8,275 bases of DNA from Acidobacteriota bacterium (GCA_021781255.1 JAJXXG010001207.1:1-8275); one strand, 5' to 3'; positions 1 to 6,634 are shown, numbered from the stretch's first letter. The notes: a model not told the origin generated them from the letters alone. Numbers and translations: made by a program.

Positions 1-161
1 TGTTTTTGGCGCTTCTGTTCCAAACCGCGTTTGAGGATGGTTTCGGTCTTCGACATCACACGCTCTTCAACGGCGTGCGCTTTATCCTGTTTGGCTGCGC
101 CATCGGACTGCTTTTGTGGTTCAATCGGCGCCGCTGCCGCGCGGCCAGCCCCCGCCCCTGA
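1..161 (+). CDS. C-terminal end of a small membrane protein (partial, unknown function)
   Basis: The reading frame is open from position 3 (the gene starts before the window) to a TGA at 159-161, leaving 52 residues. The visible part has a short loop (FEDGFGLRHH), one strongly hydrophobic helix (roughly FILFGCAIGLLLWF) and a basic tail (NRRRCRAA) that would sit in the cytoplasm by the positive-inside rule. The next gene begins only 27 bases downstream on the same strand, which suggests co-transcription. The following two small genes also end in a helix plus a short, often basic tail, so this may be a third member of the same family. Direct residue identity to them is too weak in this fragment to prove it. 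Function is unknown. Confidence 0.55.
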   Translation, partial: FLALLFQTAFEDGFGLRHHTLFNGVRFILFGCAIGLLLWFNRRRCRAASPRP

Positions 162-188
162 TCCATCCCTGCCCTGAAAGGATCTCGC

Positions 189-440
189 ATGTGCCTCTTC
201 AACTGTGAAAAGCCGAAAAAGTCGCTGCCGCTGCTTCTGGTCTTACTGGTTGTGGCGCAGATCAACCTGGCCTACGCCTTTGGCTGGCCGCCCGCCTTGC
301 TGGCGCTGCTGCATCTTACCCCCGCTCCGAGCGACGCGATGCGGGGCATGAGCGCCGGCATGGCTGCCGCGATCGACACTATCACGCTCTATCAACTCGT
401 CCGCATCTGGGCCAAAAGCGTCTTGCGCGATGACGGCTAA
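189..440 (+). CDS. Small two-helix membrane protein, tandem paralogue A (unknown function)
   Basis: This is an 83-residue protein. The ATG is preceded at 6 bases by GAAAGGA (176-182), a good Shine-Dalgarno that supports this start. A basic patch (KPKK, residues 8-11) is followed by a hydrophobic helix at about 13-31, a short loop with Trp33-Pro34 and Pro47-Ser48-Asp49, and a second, weaker helix at about 53-72. It aligns without gaps from residue 1 with the gene at 511-765: both have Pro9-Lys10, Trp33-Pro34, Leu37, His42-Leu43, Pro47-Ser48-Asp49, Gly53 and Gly57. That position-for-position match in two adjacent small genes is good evidence that they are real and arose by duplication. I do not recognise the family; a small inner-membrane protein is the most that can be said. 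Confidence 0.7.
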   Translation: MCLFNCEKPKKSLPLLLVLLVVAQINLAYAFGWPPALLALLHLTPAPSDAMRGMSAGMAAAIDTITLYQLVRIWAKSVLRDDG

Positions 441-510
441 TCGCTCCAATGCACAACACCCAATCGCGTTGCGCGGCAGTTGCCTAGCGCCACGCAGAAA
501 GGAACTTCAG

Positions 511-765
511 ATGCTGCTCCTTTGTTTGCACGACCCGAAGACAATGCAGACTGTTGCGCGGATCATGCTCCCGGCGGGGCTGCTTGCGCTCGGCTGCGGT
601 ATCGCCTGGCCTCATCTTCTGGCGCCGCGCTTTCACCTGCAGGCCGGCCCGAGCGACTTCGTTCAGGGTTTTTGTATGGGGCTGGGCATCACGCTCGAAA
701 TCGGCTCGGCGGTAGCCATGCGCCTCGCCGCCAGCCGCCAGAAACGACAGTCCGCAACCCTCTGA
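511..765 (+). CDS. Small two-helix membrane protein, tandem paralogue B (unknown function)
   Basis: This is an 84-residue protein. The frame is open further upstream to an ATG at 430, but the ATG at 511 is preferred. It has a Shine-Dalgarno (GAAAGGAA, 497-504), avoids overlapping the previous gene, and gives a length and alignment that match the 189-440 product exactly. Helix 1 lies at about 15-32 and helix 2 at about 53-73, and a polar, basic tail (RQKRQ) follows. The conserved loop holds Trp33-Pro34, His42-Leu43 and Gly46-Pro47-Ser48-Asp49, followed by glycine-spaced residues (Gly53, Gly57, Gly59) that could pack a helix pair. It lies 70 bases after paralogue A, probably in the same transcript. 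Function is unknown. Confidence 0.7.
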   Translation: MLLLCLHDPKTMQTVARIMLPAGLLALGCGIAWPHLLAPRFHLQAGPSDFVQGFCMGLGITLEIGSAVAMRLAASRQKRQSATL

Positions 766-805
766 ACTCTTCGACCGCTTCGCAGACAGCCCTCCCTCGA
801 CTCCA

Positions 806-837
806 CCCTTTCGCCTGCGTCTGTGAAGACGAAAGGG
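806..837. repeat. Perfect 8-bp inverted repeat upstream of hemL
   Basis: CCCTTTCG (806-813) is the exact reverse complement of CGAAAGGG (830-837), with a 16-base spacer. An alternative inner hairpin pairs GTCT (819-822) with AGAC (827-830) around a GTGA loop. The element lies 41 bases after the second small membrane gene and ends about 20 bases before the hemL -10 box, where a -35 element would be expected. No T-run follows, so it is a poor intrinsic terminator. An operator or an mRNA 3'-end hairpin is possible, and chance cannot be excluded. Confidence 0.4.
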
Positions 838-856
838 GGAATCGCGTGCAGCCATC

Positions 857-862
857 TATACT
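857..862 (+). promoter_or_regulatory. Probable -10 box of hemL
   Basis: TATACT matches the sigma-70 -10 consensus at 5 of 6 positions. Transcription would start near A869, only about 3 bases before the hemL ATG at 872. No Shine-Dalgarno-like purine run lies in the bases before the ATG (GAACCCACA), so the mRNA would be leaderless or nearly so. No convincing -35 box is visible at 16-18 bases; the inverted repeat at 806-837 occupies that place. Confidence 0.45.
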
Positions 863-871
863 GAACCCACA

Positions 872-2158
872 ATGAACCACGATCGCTCCCTAGCTCTTCA
901 GGCTCGCGCCGAACAATGTTTTCCCGGCGGCGTCAACTCACCGGTGCGCGCTTTTCGCGCCGTGGGCGGCGCACCGCCTTTTGTCGAGCACGCCGAGGGC
1001 GCGTATCTTTTCGATGCCGACGGCAACCGCTATATCGATTACTTCGGCTCCTGGGGGCCGATGATCCTGGGCCACGCATTTCCGCCGGTGGTTGAGGCCA
1101 TCGAGCGCGCGGCGCGCAAGTCGGCGAGCTTCGGCGCTTCGACGGCAAGCGAGGGCGACCTGGCTGAACGCATTGCCGCGTGCTATCCGGCGATCGAGAG
1201 AATGCGCTTTGTGAGCTCCGGGACCGAGGCCACGATGTCGGCAATACGCCTGGCGCGGGCCGCCACAGGGCGCAAGATGGTGGTGAAGTTCGAGGGCTGC
1301 TATCACGGCCATGCCGACGGCCTGCTGGTGAAGGCCGGCTCCGGCGTGGCGACGTTCGGGATACCGGGCTCAGCGGGCGTGCCCGAGGAGATTGCGCACC
1401 TTACGCTGGCGCTGCCGTACAACGAGCTTGCCGCGGTGGAGGCTGCGTTTGCGGCGTATCCGGATGCCATTGCGGCGGTGATTCTGGAGCCGGTGGTCGG
1501 CAATGCCGGCTGCATTACGCCGGAGGAAGGCTATCTGGCCGGAGTGCGCAAACTTACGGCACAACATGGCGCCCTGCTGATCGTGGATGAGGTGATGACC
1601 GGGTTCCGAGTGGCGCTGGGCGGCGCCTGCGCGCTTTACTCGCTGGATCCGGATCTGGTGACGCTGGGCAAGATCGTGGGCGGCGGGCTGCCGGTTGGCG
1701 TGTTCGGCGGAAAGCGGCGGTTCATGGATCAACTTGCTCCGCTGGGCCCGGTCTATCAGGCGGGAACACTCAGCGGCAATCCGCTGGCGATGGCGGCGGG
1801 GCTGGCGACCGTAGGTTATTTGCAGGAGCACGCCGCGGAGGTGTATGCGCGGCTGGAGGCGGCATCCGGGGCGGTGGCCGAAGGCGTGGCACGCGAGGCC
1901 GCCGGGGCAAAGATTCCGCTGACGACAAATCGCGTGGGCGCGATGTGGACATGGTTCTTCACCGGAGGGCCGGTAACAAATTACGAGGATGCGGCCAGGT
2001 CCGACACGGCGGCCTTTGGCCGCTTCCATCGCGCCATGCTGGACCAGGGCGTATGGCTGCCACCGTCCCAGTTCGAGGCAGCGTTCCTTTCGACAGCGCA
2101 CACGGACGCCGACATTGCGGCAACGATTGCGGCGGCGCGCAGAGCGCTTTTGGCCTGA
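872..2158 (+). CDS. hemL: Glutamate-1-semialdehyde 2,1-aminomutase
   Basis: This PLP enzyme converts glutamate-1-semialdehyde to 5-aminolevulinate, the last step of the C5 route to heme and other tetrapyrroles, and acts in the cytoplasm. The 428-residue length is normal for the family. The N-terminal signature [12 protein letters not shown] lies at about 17-28. The PLP-phosphate site SSGTEA is at 115-120 and YHGHAD at 144-149. The cofactor-ring aspartate motif VDEVMTGFR has Asp239, and the Schiff-base lysine is Lys267 in [23 protein letters not shown] follows near residue 300. All key residues are intact. Nearby class-III aminotransferases share the fold, but the SPVRAF and GGGLPVG signatures point to HemL. 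The gene seems to be transcribed alone, from a promoter almost at its start codon, and converges with the deacetylase gene. No other heme gene is in view. Confidence 0.96.
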   Translation: MNHDRSLALQARAEQCFPGGVNSPVRAFRAVGGAPPFVEHAEGAYLFDADGNRYIDYFGSWGPMILGHAFPPVVEAIERAARKSASFGASTASEGDLAERIAACYPAIERMRFVSSGTEATMSAIRLARAATGRKMVVKFEGCYHGHADGLLVKAGSGVATFGIPGSAGVPEEIAHLTLALPYNELAAVEAAFAAYPDAIAAVILEPVVGNAGCITPEEGYLAGVRKLTAQHGALLIVDEVMTGFRVALGGACALYSLDPDLVTLGKIVGGGLPVGVFGGKRRFMDQLAPLGPVYQAGTLSGNPLAMAAGLATVGYLQEHAAEVYARLEAASGAVAEGVAREAAGAKIPLTTNRVGAMWTWFFTGGPVTNYEDAARSDTAAFGRFHRAMLDQGVWLPPSQFEAAFLSTAHTDADIAATIAAARRALLA

Positions 2159-2227
2159 GGCGGCGATTGCCCAACCATAAGGCGACGCCTGTTCCGGCAA
2201 GAAGCCGCGGCCTGCAGCATGAGCGGA

Positions 2228-2241
2228 AGGCCGGACGGCCT
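2228..2241. other. Short hairpin between convergent hemL and deacetylase genes
   Basis: AGGCCG and CGGCCT form a self-complementary stretch in the 135-base gap between the two convergent genes. A realistic fold is a 5-bp stem with a GGAC loop. No T-run follows on either strand, so it is at best a weak, non-canonical terminator. Nothing else stands out in this gap. Confidence 0.2.
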
Positions 2242-2293
2242 CACAACGCCGGCTATGCCAGGTTGTGCCCGCACAGGTTCTGTTGTTCTCCCG

Positions 2294-3058
2294 TCAGATC
2301 CAAGCGTCCACGGTGACGAAGCGGTGGGTTTTTGCGTAGCGCTCCAGCAGCAGGCGGGCGGCAGAAACGCTGGGCTCGCGATTGGCAGCCGGATCGAGAT
2401 GACCGCCGTCGTGAAGGACGATATTCACAGCGCGGCCATGGCGCTGGATGCGATCGATCTTGCGCTGCAGGCGCGCGGCGATACGCAGGGCAGAAGGCTC
2501 GCTCCAGTCCGAGGTCATGGCGTTCCACAGCACGGGTTCCAGACCCAGTTCGCGGGCGATGCGAAAGACGGCGGGCCGGCGAGATCCGAAGGGCGGCCGA
2601 AATAAAGTGATCGGCTGGCAGAGGATCTGCCCCAGCGCATCGCTGGTGCGGGCAAGCTCATCGCGGACGCGGTGGGCGCACGTGCGCGCCAGGTTGGGAT
2701 GGGACCAGGTGTGGTTGCCGACGGCGTGTCCGGCACGACTGATGCGGCGCACCAGATCGGGCTGCGCGGCGGCGCGGCTGCCGAGCAGGAAGAAGGTTGC
2801 GCGCACGCTGAACTGATCGAGCAGATCGAGCAGGGGCGGAGTCCAGGAGGCGTTTGGGCCATCATCGAAGGTGAGCGCCAGCTCGCCCGGGCGCGCTGGC
2901 GCGGTGATTGCGCTGCCGAAGATGCGCGAGCCGGGCCACAGCGACGCGTAGGCAAGTACGCCGCCCGCCAGTCCCGCGCCGGCCGCGACGCCAAGTCCAG
3001 CACCGAGCCCTGCTGCGATGGGAGAAATCATGCTGAATGCAAGTATGCTGCTGCACAT
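2294..3058 (-). CDS. Membrane-anchored polysaccharide deacetylase (CE4, NodB homology)
   Basis: This is a metal-dependent de-N-acetylase of carbohydrate esterase family 4 with 254 residues. An N-terminal Ala/Gly-rich hydrophobic segment (about 11-38) is a likely signal anchor, placing the domain in the periplasm. All five NodB motifs are present: TFDDGP at 63-68 (catalytic base Asp65, metal ligand Asp66), NHTWSHP at 115-121 (metal ligands His116 and His120), RPPFG at 154-158, SDW at 183-185 and LHDGG at 215-219 (His216). The enzyme should therefore be active. The substrate is not shown by sequence: peptidoglycan, an exopolysaccharide or a lipid-linked amino sugar are all possible. It lies 67 bases downstream of the glycosyltransferase gene on the same strand, so a shared envelope-glycan role is likely. 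The start is uncertain: the G-rich stretch before this ATG is very close (2 bases), and Met10 (3031) is an alternative. Confidence 0.88.
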   Translation of the reverse strand: MCSSILAFSMISPIAAGLGAGLGVAAGAGLAGGVLAYASLWPGSRIFGSAITAPARPGELALTFDDGPNASWTPPLLDLLDQFSVRATFFLLGSRAAAQPDLVRRISRAGHAVGNHTWSHPNLARTCAHRVRDELARTSDALGQILCQPITLFRPPFGSRRPAVFRIARELGLEPVLWNAMTSDWSEPSALRIAARLQRKIDRIQRHGRAVNIVLHDGGHLDPAANREPSVSAARLLLERYAKTHRFVTVDAWI

Positions 3059-3125
3059 CGCCCCCAGGCAATACAGCCGGCGCAGGCAGGGGGCGAGGGT
3101 TGACGCGGATCCGGCTCCGTGGGCC

Positions 3126-4301
3126 TCAGGCGGTCTTTGCGGGAGCGCTGCCGCCTGACGCGGCAGTTTCGGCCGCGGCAGCGATCCGCCGCCTGGCGCG
3201 CTGCTCGCTGGATCGGCGCTCCTGCCGCCAGGTAGTCATGGAAGTTACGGCAAAGTTCCACACCGAAGTAAAGAGGAGGCCGATGAGCGCGGCGAGCCAC
3301 CAGGCGAGGCCACGATGAAAGGCTTCATTGGCGATAGCCACGTTGGCGACCATACCGAGGCCGCACGCGAGGCAGAATGTGACCAGTCCGCCGAGGAAGC
3401 GCCATCCGCGCAAACGGCGATCGCGATAGGTGATGGAATTGTTCAGGATGAAGTTGAGCATCATCACGATGAAGGTGGTGACGGCCTGTCCGGCGGCAAA
3501 GTGGAATCCGGCAACGTGGAGCAGCGCGCTGAGGATGAGCAGATGAACGCATACGCCAAGTGCGCCGACCATGCCAAAGAGCACGAAGCGCACGTTCAAC
3601 AGGTTGCCGAGATGCTTATCGACGAGGAGCTCGAAGTACTCGAGGCCGACGAGGGCATCGAGCTTGCTTTCGCCATGCTCGCGGAGGCGGAAGCGGTAGG
3701 GGACTTCGCCGATGCGCAGGCCGGGACCGGCGGAGAGGACGATATCGAGCAGAATCTTGAAGCCGATGCCGGAGAGACGATGAGCAAAGCGCTCGAAGGC
3801 CGACACGCGCACCATGAAGAAACCGCTCATGGGATCGCTGAGCTCGTGTTCAGCGCCTACGAGGCTGAGGCGCTTTCCCCATTGGCTGAGCTTGACGCGC
3901 CAACTGGCGAACTCGCCCATGCTGCCGCCGGCGATGTTGCGCGAGCCGACGACCAGGTCGAGATTCTCCTGCCGCATGCGGTGCAGCATCTGCGGCAGAA
4001 TGCTTTCGTCGTGTTGCATGTCAGCGTCCATGACGGCCACGAAGGGCGCGGAGGCGGCGAGGATGCCTTCAATGCAGGCCGAGGCGAGGCCGCGGCGGCC
4101 GATACGGTGAATGACGCGGAGATAATCGCGGTCGCACGCCAGCCGGCGCACGAGATCGGCGGTGCCGTCGGGGGAGTCGTCATCGACAAAGATGACCTCA
4201 TAGTGAATGCCGGCGAGGGCGGCGGCGAGACGATCGACCATCGGTCCCACGTTCGCGCTCTCGTTAAAAGTCGGCAGCACGATCGCCAGATCGTAAGCCA
4301 T
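3126..4301 (-). CDS. GT2 polyprenyl-phosphate glycosyltransferase fused to a GtrA membrane domain
   Basis: This 391-residue protein has two parts. Residues 1-235 or so form a dolichol-phosphate-mannose-synthase-like GT2 domain: LPTFNES near residues 9-15, VDDDSPDGT at about 39-47, RRGLASA at 69-75, the metal-binding DAD in MDADMQHDE at 91-99, SDPMSGFF at 155-162 and GESKL at about 210-214. Such enzymes transfer a sugar from a nucleotide donor to a polyprenyl phosphate on the cytoplasmic face. Residues from about 237 to 360 form a GtrA domain with four hydrophobic helices and the NFILNNSITY motif, a family linked to flipping lipid-linked sugars. A basic, Ala-rich tail ends the protein. Two adjacent ATGs (4304 and 4301) follow GGAGG at 4307-4311; spacing favours 4301 (5 bases rather than 2). 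The frame stays open further upstream, but only antisense to panB. The sugar is unknown. Confidence 0.9.
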   Translation of the reverse strand: MAYDLAIVLPTFNESANVGPMVDRLAAALAGIHYEVIFVDDDSPDGTADLVRRLACDRDYLRVIHRIGRRGLASACIEGILAASAPFVAVMDADMQHDESILPQMLHRMRQENLDLVVGSRNIAGGSMGEFASWRVKLSQWGKRLSLVGAEHELSDPMSGFFMVRVSAFERFAHRLSGIGFKILLDIVLSAGPGLRIGEVPYRFRLREHGESKLDALVGLEYFELLVDKHLGNLLNVRFVLFGMVGALGVCVHLLILSALLHVAGFHFAAGQAVTTFIVMMLNFILNNSITYRDRRLRGWRFLGGLVTFCLACGLGMVANVAIANEAFHRGLAWWLAALIGLLFTSVWNFAVTSMTTWRQERRSSEQRARRRIAAAAETAASGGSAPAKTA

Positions 4302-4306
4302 CATGT

Positions 4307-4311
4307 CCTCC
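4307..4311 (-). promoter_or_regulatory. Shine-Dalgarno of the glycosyltransferase gene
   Basis: GGAGG (read on the - strand) lies 2 bases before the ATG at 4304 and 5 bases before the ATG at 4301. It supports starting translation here rather than at any upstream in-frame codon inside the panB region, and it favours the second ATG. Confidence 0.6.
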
Positions 4312-4377
4312 ACGCCGGACGATTGCCGGAAGCGAGCTCCAGCGCCTGACGCCGATTTTCGCTGAATCCCGACAACC

Positions 4378-4383
4378 ATTGTA
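4378..4383 (-). promoter_or_regulatory. Possible -10 box of the glycosyltransferase-deacetylase unit
   Basis: Read on the - strand the bases are TACAAT, 5 of 6 to the -10 consensus. A start there would give a leader of roughly 70 bases. No good -35 is visible at 16-18 bases upstream, so support rests on the -10 box and its place in the divergent intergenic region (4305-4508). Confidence 0.35.
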
Positions 4384-4451
4384 TGGGGATCGCGGGGCGG
4401 TCGGCACGGGGAGAGCGGAATTTTGCCACGAGCCGCCGAGGAGCCGCGTCG

Positions 4452-4457
4452 TATACT
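4452..4457 (+). promoter_or_regulatory. Possible -10 box of panBC
   Basis: TATACT, the same hexamer as the hemL -10 box, lies 51 bases before the panB ATG and would give a leader of about 45 bases. The nearest -35-like sequence, TTGCCA (4423-4428), is 23 bases away and too far for normal spacing. GGAG at 4499-4502 is the likely panB Shine-Dalgarno, 6 bases before the ATG. Confidence 0.35.
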
Positions 4458-4508
4458 TGAACTGTTCGGGTCGCATCCTGGGTTTGCGGAGCGGCACTGG
4501 AGCCCAAC

Positions 4509-5468
4509 ATGAGCCTCATCGGATTTTCCGCGGCGTCGCCGCTGGACCGGCATCACGATCCACTTCCAAAAGTTACGGTACCTGCGCTGGGCGAGATGAA
4601 GCGCCAGGGCAAGCCGATCTGCGCGCTGACGGCCTACGACTATGCGACGGCGCGCCTGGTCGACGAAGCGGGGATCGACCTGATCCTTGTGGGCGACTCG
4701 CTGGCGATGGTGGTGCTTGGCCAGGAGAACACGCTGGCCATCACGGTAGACGAGATGCTGCACCATACGCGCGCGGTGCGCCGGGCGGTACGCCGGGCAT
4801 TGGTGGTGGCCGACATGCCGTTTGGCAGTTATCACGGCGCGGTGGGCGATGCGGTGAGCAATGCCATCCGCTTTGTGAAGGAGGCGGGCGCCGAGGCGGT
4901 AAAGATCGAAGGCGCACGAGTGGAAATGGTCCGCGCGCTGACGGATGCCGAGGTTCCCGTGATCGGACATCTGGGACTGACTCCGCAGAGCGTGCATCGC
5001 ATGGGAGGGTATCGCGTGCAGGCGCGCACGGCAGACGCAGTGCTCCAACTACAGGCCGATGCGCTTGCGCTTGCCGATGCGGGCGCGGGCGCGATTGTGC
5101 TGGAAGGGATACCGCGCGAGGTGGCGGCGGCGATCACGGCGGCGCTTCCGATTCCCACGATCGGTATCGGCGCCGGTCCGGGTTGTGACGGCCAGATCCT
5201 GGTTTTTCACGATCTGGTGAATCTGACATTCGCGCCGGCGGCAAAGTTTGTGCGCCGCTATGCTGACGCCGCGGCTCTGTTCCGCACGGCAGTCGAGCGA
5301 TACCGCGAGGACGTGGAACATCATGCGTTCCCCTCAGACGCCGAGAGCTACCACCTGCCGCAATCCGCGCGGGGGCAGTTTCTGGCAACCGGCCAGAAAG
5401 AGATAGCGAACGAGGAAGCGGACAGCGTGGTAAATGCCGACGCGCGGGAAGAGCTGAATCAGGGGTGA
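4509..5468 (+). CDS. panB: 3-methyl-2-oxobutanoate hydroxymethyltransferase (ketopantoate hydroxymethyltransferase)
   Basis: PanB transfers a hydroxymethyl group from 5,10-methylenetetrahydrofolate to alpha-ketoisovalerate, giving ketopantoate, the first committed step of pantothenate synthesis. It is a Mg-dependent cytoplasmic TIM barrel. Motifs in order: LTAYDYATARL (40-50), VGDSLAMV with metal/substrate residues Asp63 and Ser64, DMPFGSYH with Asp102, VKIEG at 131-135 (Lys132), IGHLGLTPQ at 152-160, VLEGIP with catalytic Glu199, and GIGAG at 219-223. These positions equal the E. coli numbering plus 18, so the core is complete. The 319 residues exceed the usual 260-280: besides 18-20 extra at the N-terminus, a polar tail follows residue 270 (FPSDAESYHLP, then an acidic stretch). 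The gene overlaps panC, implying co-transcription and coupled translation. Confidence 0.96.
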   Translation: MSLIGFSAASPLDRHHDPLPKVTVPALGEMKRQGKPICALTAYDYATARLVDEAGIDLILVGDSLAMVVLGQENTLAITVDEMLHHTRAVRRAVRRALVVADMPFGSYHGAVGDAVSNAIRFVKEAGAEAVKIEGARVEMVRALTDAEVPVIGHLGLTPQSVHRMGGYRVQARTADAVLQLQADALALADAGAGAIVLEGIPREVAAAITAALPIPTIGIGAGPGCDGQILVFHDLVNLTFAPAAKFVRRYADAAALFRTAVERYREDVEHHAFPSDAESYHLPQSARGQFLATGQKEIANEEADSVVNADAREELNQG

Positions 5469-6316
5469 TGAAGGTACTGCGCAGCATCGCCGAACTCCGC
5501 GGCTGGTCACGCGCTTTGCGTGCGGCGGGGGGTAACACGCTGGGGCTTGTGCCGACCATGGGCGCGCTGCACGCGGGCCACGCCTCGCTCATCGACGCCG
5601 CGCGGGGATCGTGCACGCACGTGGCAGTTACGCTCTTTGTGAATCCGACGCAGTTTGGCCCGGAGGAGGATTTTGCCCGGTATCCGCGGGTGTTTGAGGC
5701 CGACTGCGCGCTGGCGGAACGGGCAGGGGCTGACGTACTGTTCGCGCCGGCGGTGGAAGAACTTTATCCCCACGGCGCCGGTTCGACGTTTGTGGAGGTT
5801 CCGGGTTTGAGCGAGCGGCTGGACGGCGCATCCCGGCCGGGGCACTTTCGCGGCGTGGCGACGGTGGTGGCAAAGCTCCTGATTGCGGGCGAGCCGGACC
5901 GGGCCTTCTTCGGCCAGAAAGATGCAGCGCAAGTTGCAGTGTTGCGGCGGATGAGCGCCGATCTGCGTCTGGGAACCGAGATCGTCGTCTGCCCCATTGT
6001 GCGCGACACGGACGGGCTTGCGCTCAGCTCACGCAATGCTTACCTGACACCGGGCGAGCGCCGGAAGGCACTTCTACTGCATCGCACGATCCGCCGGATT
6101 GAGGCGCTGGCCGCGGAAGGCGAGCGCCATTCAGCGACGCTGCTGGCCGCGGCACACGCGTGCTTTGCGTCAGAGCCCGAAGTCCGCGCCGACTACATCG
6201 CGCTGGTTGACGGGGAGACACTGGAGCCAGTGGAGACCGCAGCACCCGGCACGCTGTTTGCCGTGGCAGCGTGGGTGGGCACGACGCGGCTGATCGATAA
6301 CACGATCATCGGTTGA
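5468..6316 (+). CDS. panC: Pantothenate synthetase (pantoate--beta-alanine ligase)
   Basis: PanC joins pantoate and beta-alanine using ATP, through a pantoyl-adenylate, to make pantothenate, the coenzyme A precursor. From the ATG at 5468 it has 282 residues, the family norm. Motifs: PTMGALHAGH at 29-38, the HIGH-type ATP site with His35 and His38; FVNPTQF at 57-63; RPGHFRGVATVVAKL at 123-137; FGQKDAAQ at 148-155 with Lys151; and LSSRN at 186-190, equivalent to KMSKS. All are intact. The start is ambiguous by one codon: GTG at 5465 would give the classic 4-base overlap with the panB stop, while ATG at 5468 overlaps it by one base and gives the usual MKVL-type N-terminus. AGGGG at 5461-5465 is the only nearby Shine-Dalgarno, so translation is probably coupled to panB. 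The beta-alanine source (panD) and panE are not in this window. Confidence 0.96.
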   Translation: MKVLRSIAELRGWSRALRAAGGNTLGLVPTMGALHAGHASLIDAARGSCTHVAVTLFVNPTQFGPEEDFARYPRVFEADCALAERAGADVLFAPAVEELYPHGAGSTFVEVPGLSERLDGASRPGHFRGVATVVAKLLIAGEPDRAFFGQKDAAQVAVLRRMSADLRLGTEIVVCPIVRDTDGLALSSRNAYLTPGERRKALLLHRTIRRIEALAAEGERHSATLLAAAHACFASEPEVRADYIALVDGETLEPVETAAPGTLFAVAAWVGTTRLIDNTIIG

Positions 6317-6340
6317 GAGGACTAACCACGGCACGAGGCG

Positions 6341-6484
6341 TTGGAGCGTTCGCGCCAGACTCCTGCGGCGATTCGGGAGCGGCACGAGATCAGGCGGCGC
6401 CTGAACGGGAAGAAGCTACGCGGCACAGCGGGAGCAAAGAAGACGGCTATGCGCCTACTGCGACTTTCAGTTACCGACGAGTAA
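6341..6484 (+). pseudogene. Short basic ORF after panC, possible gene remnant
   Basis: An open frame with no ATG near its beginning runs from a possible TTG at 6341 to TAA at 6482-6484 (47 residues). It lies in the panC frame but is separated from it by two stops (6314-6316, 6323-6325). The peptide is very rich in Arg and Lys (for example RERHEIRRRLNGKKLRG, then AKKTAMRLLRL) and could form amphipathic, nucleic-acid-binding helices like those of DNA-binding or transposase proteins. No Shine-Dalgarno precedes the TTG. It may be the tail of a decayed gene or simply a random open frame in GC-rich DNA. Confidence 0.2.
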
Positions 6485-6634
6485 CACTTGCGAGTCATCA
6501 CCGATAAATTACCTTGACATGCGATCAACCCCTCACTCAGAGTGGTTGCGACGGCACGTCTCGCATAGGGACAGCTATAAAGACCCCAAACTTCCTGAAC
6601 TTTGCGTGTGCGAGCCGAAAACCAACTCCATTGC

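Noticed and set aside
430..510. N-terminal extension of paralogue B starting at ATG 430
   Set aside because: It would overlap paralogue A, lacks a Shine-Dalgarno, adds 27 polar residues, and destroys the gap-free match with paralogue A that starting at 511 gives.
1370..2200. A 276-codon - strand open frame opposite hemL
   Set aside because: It is antisense to the well-supported hemL reading, is rich in Arg/His with no domain pattern, and is an expected codon-bias artefact.
3315..4349. A 344-codon + strand open frame opposite the glycosyltransferase
   Set aside because: It is entirely antisense to a gene with clear GT2 and GtrA motifs. The product is a low-complexity acidic Ala/Glu/His-rich sequence with no recognisable domain, typical of an antisense shadow in GC-rich DNA.
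4305..5048. Upstream extension of the glycosyltransferase frame to 5048 on the - strand
   Set aside because: The extra 248 residues are antisense to panB, have no GT features, and precede a proper Shine-Dalgarno and ATG at 4301/4304 where the GT2 domain begins.
6313..6507. A + strand frame of 64 codons starting at TTG 6313
   Set aside because: It has no Shine-Dalgarno, no recognisable motif, overlaps the panC stop, and competes with another weak frame in the same gap.
6514..6519. Perfect TTGACA as a -35 box for the DUF1761-type gene
   Set aside because: The bases 16-18 downstream (around 6536-6543) do not resemble a -10 box; TATAAA at 6576-6581 is far too distant.
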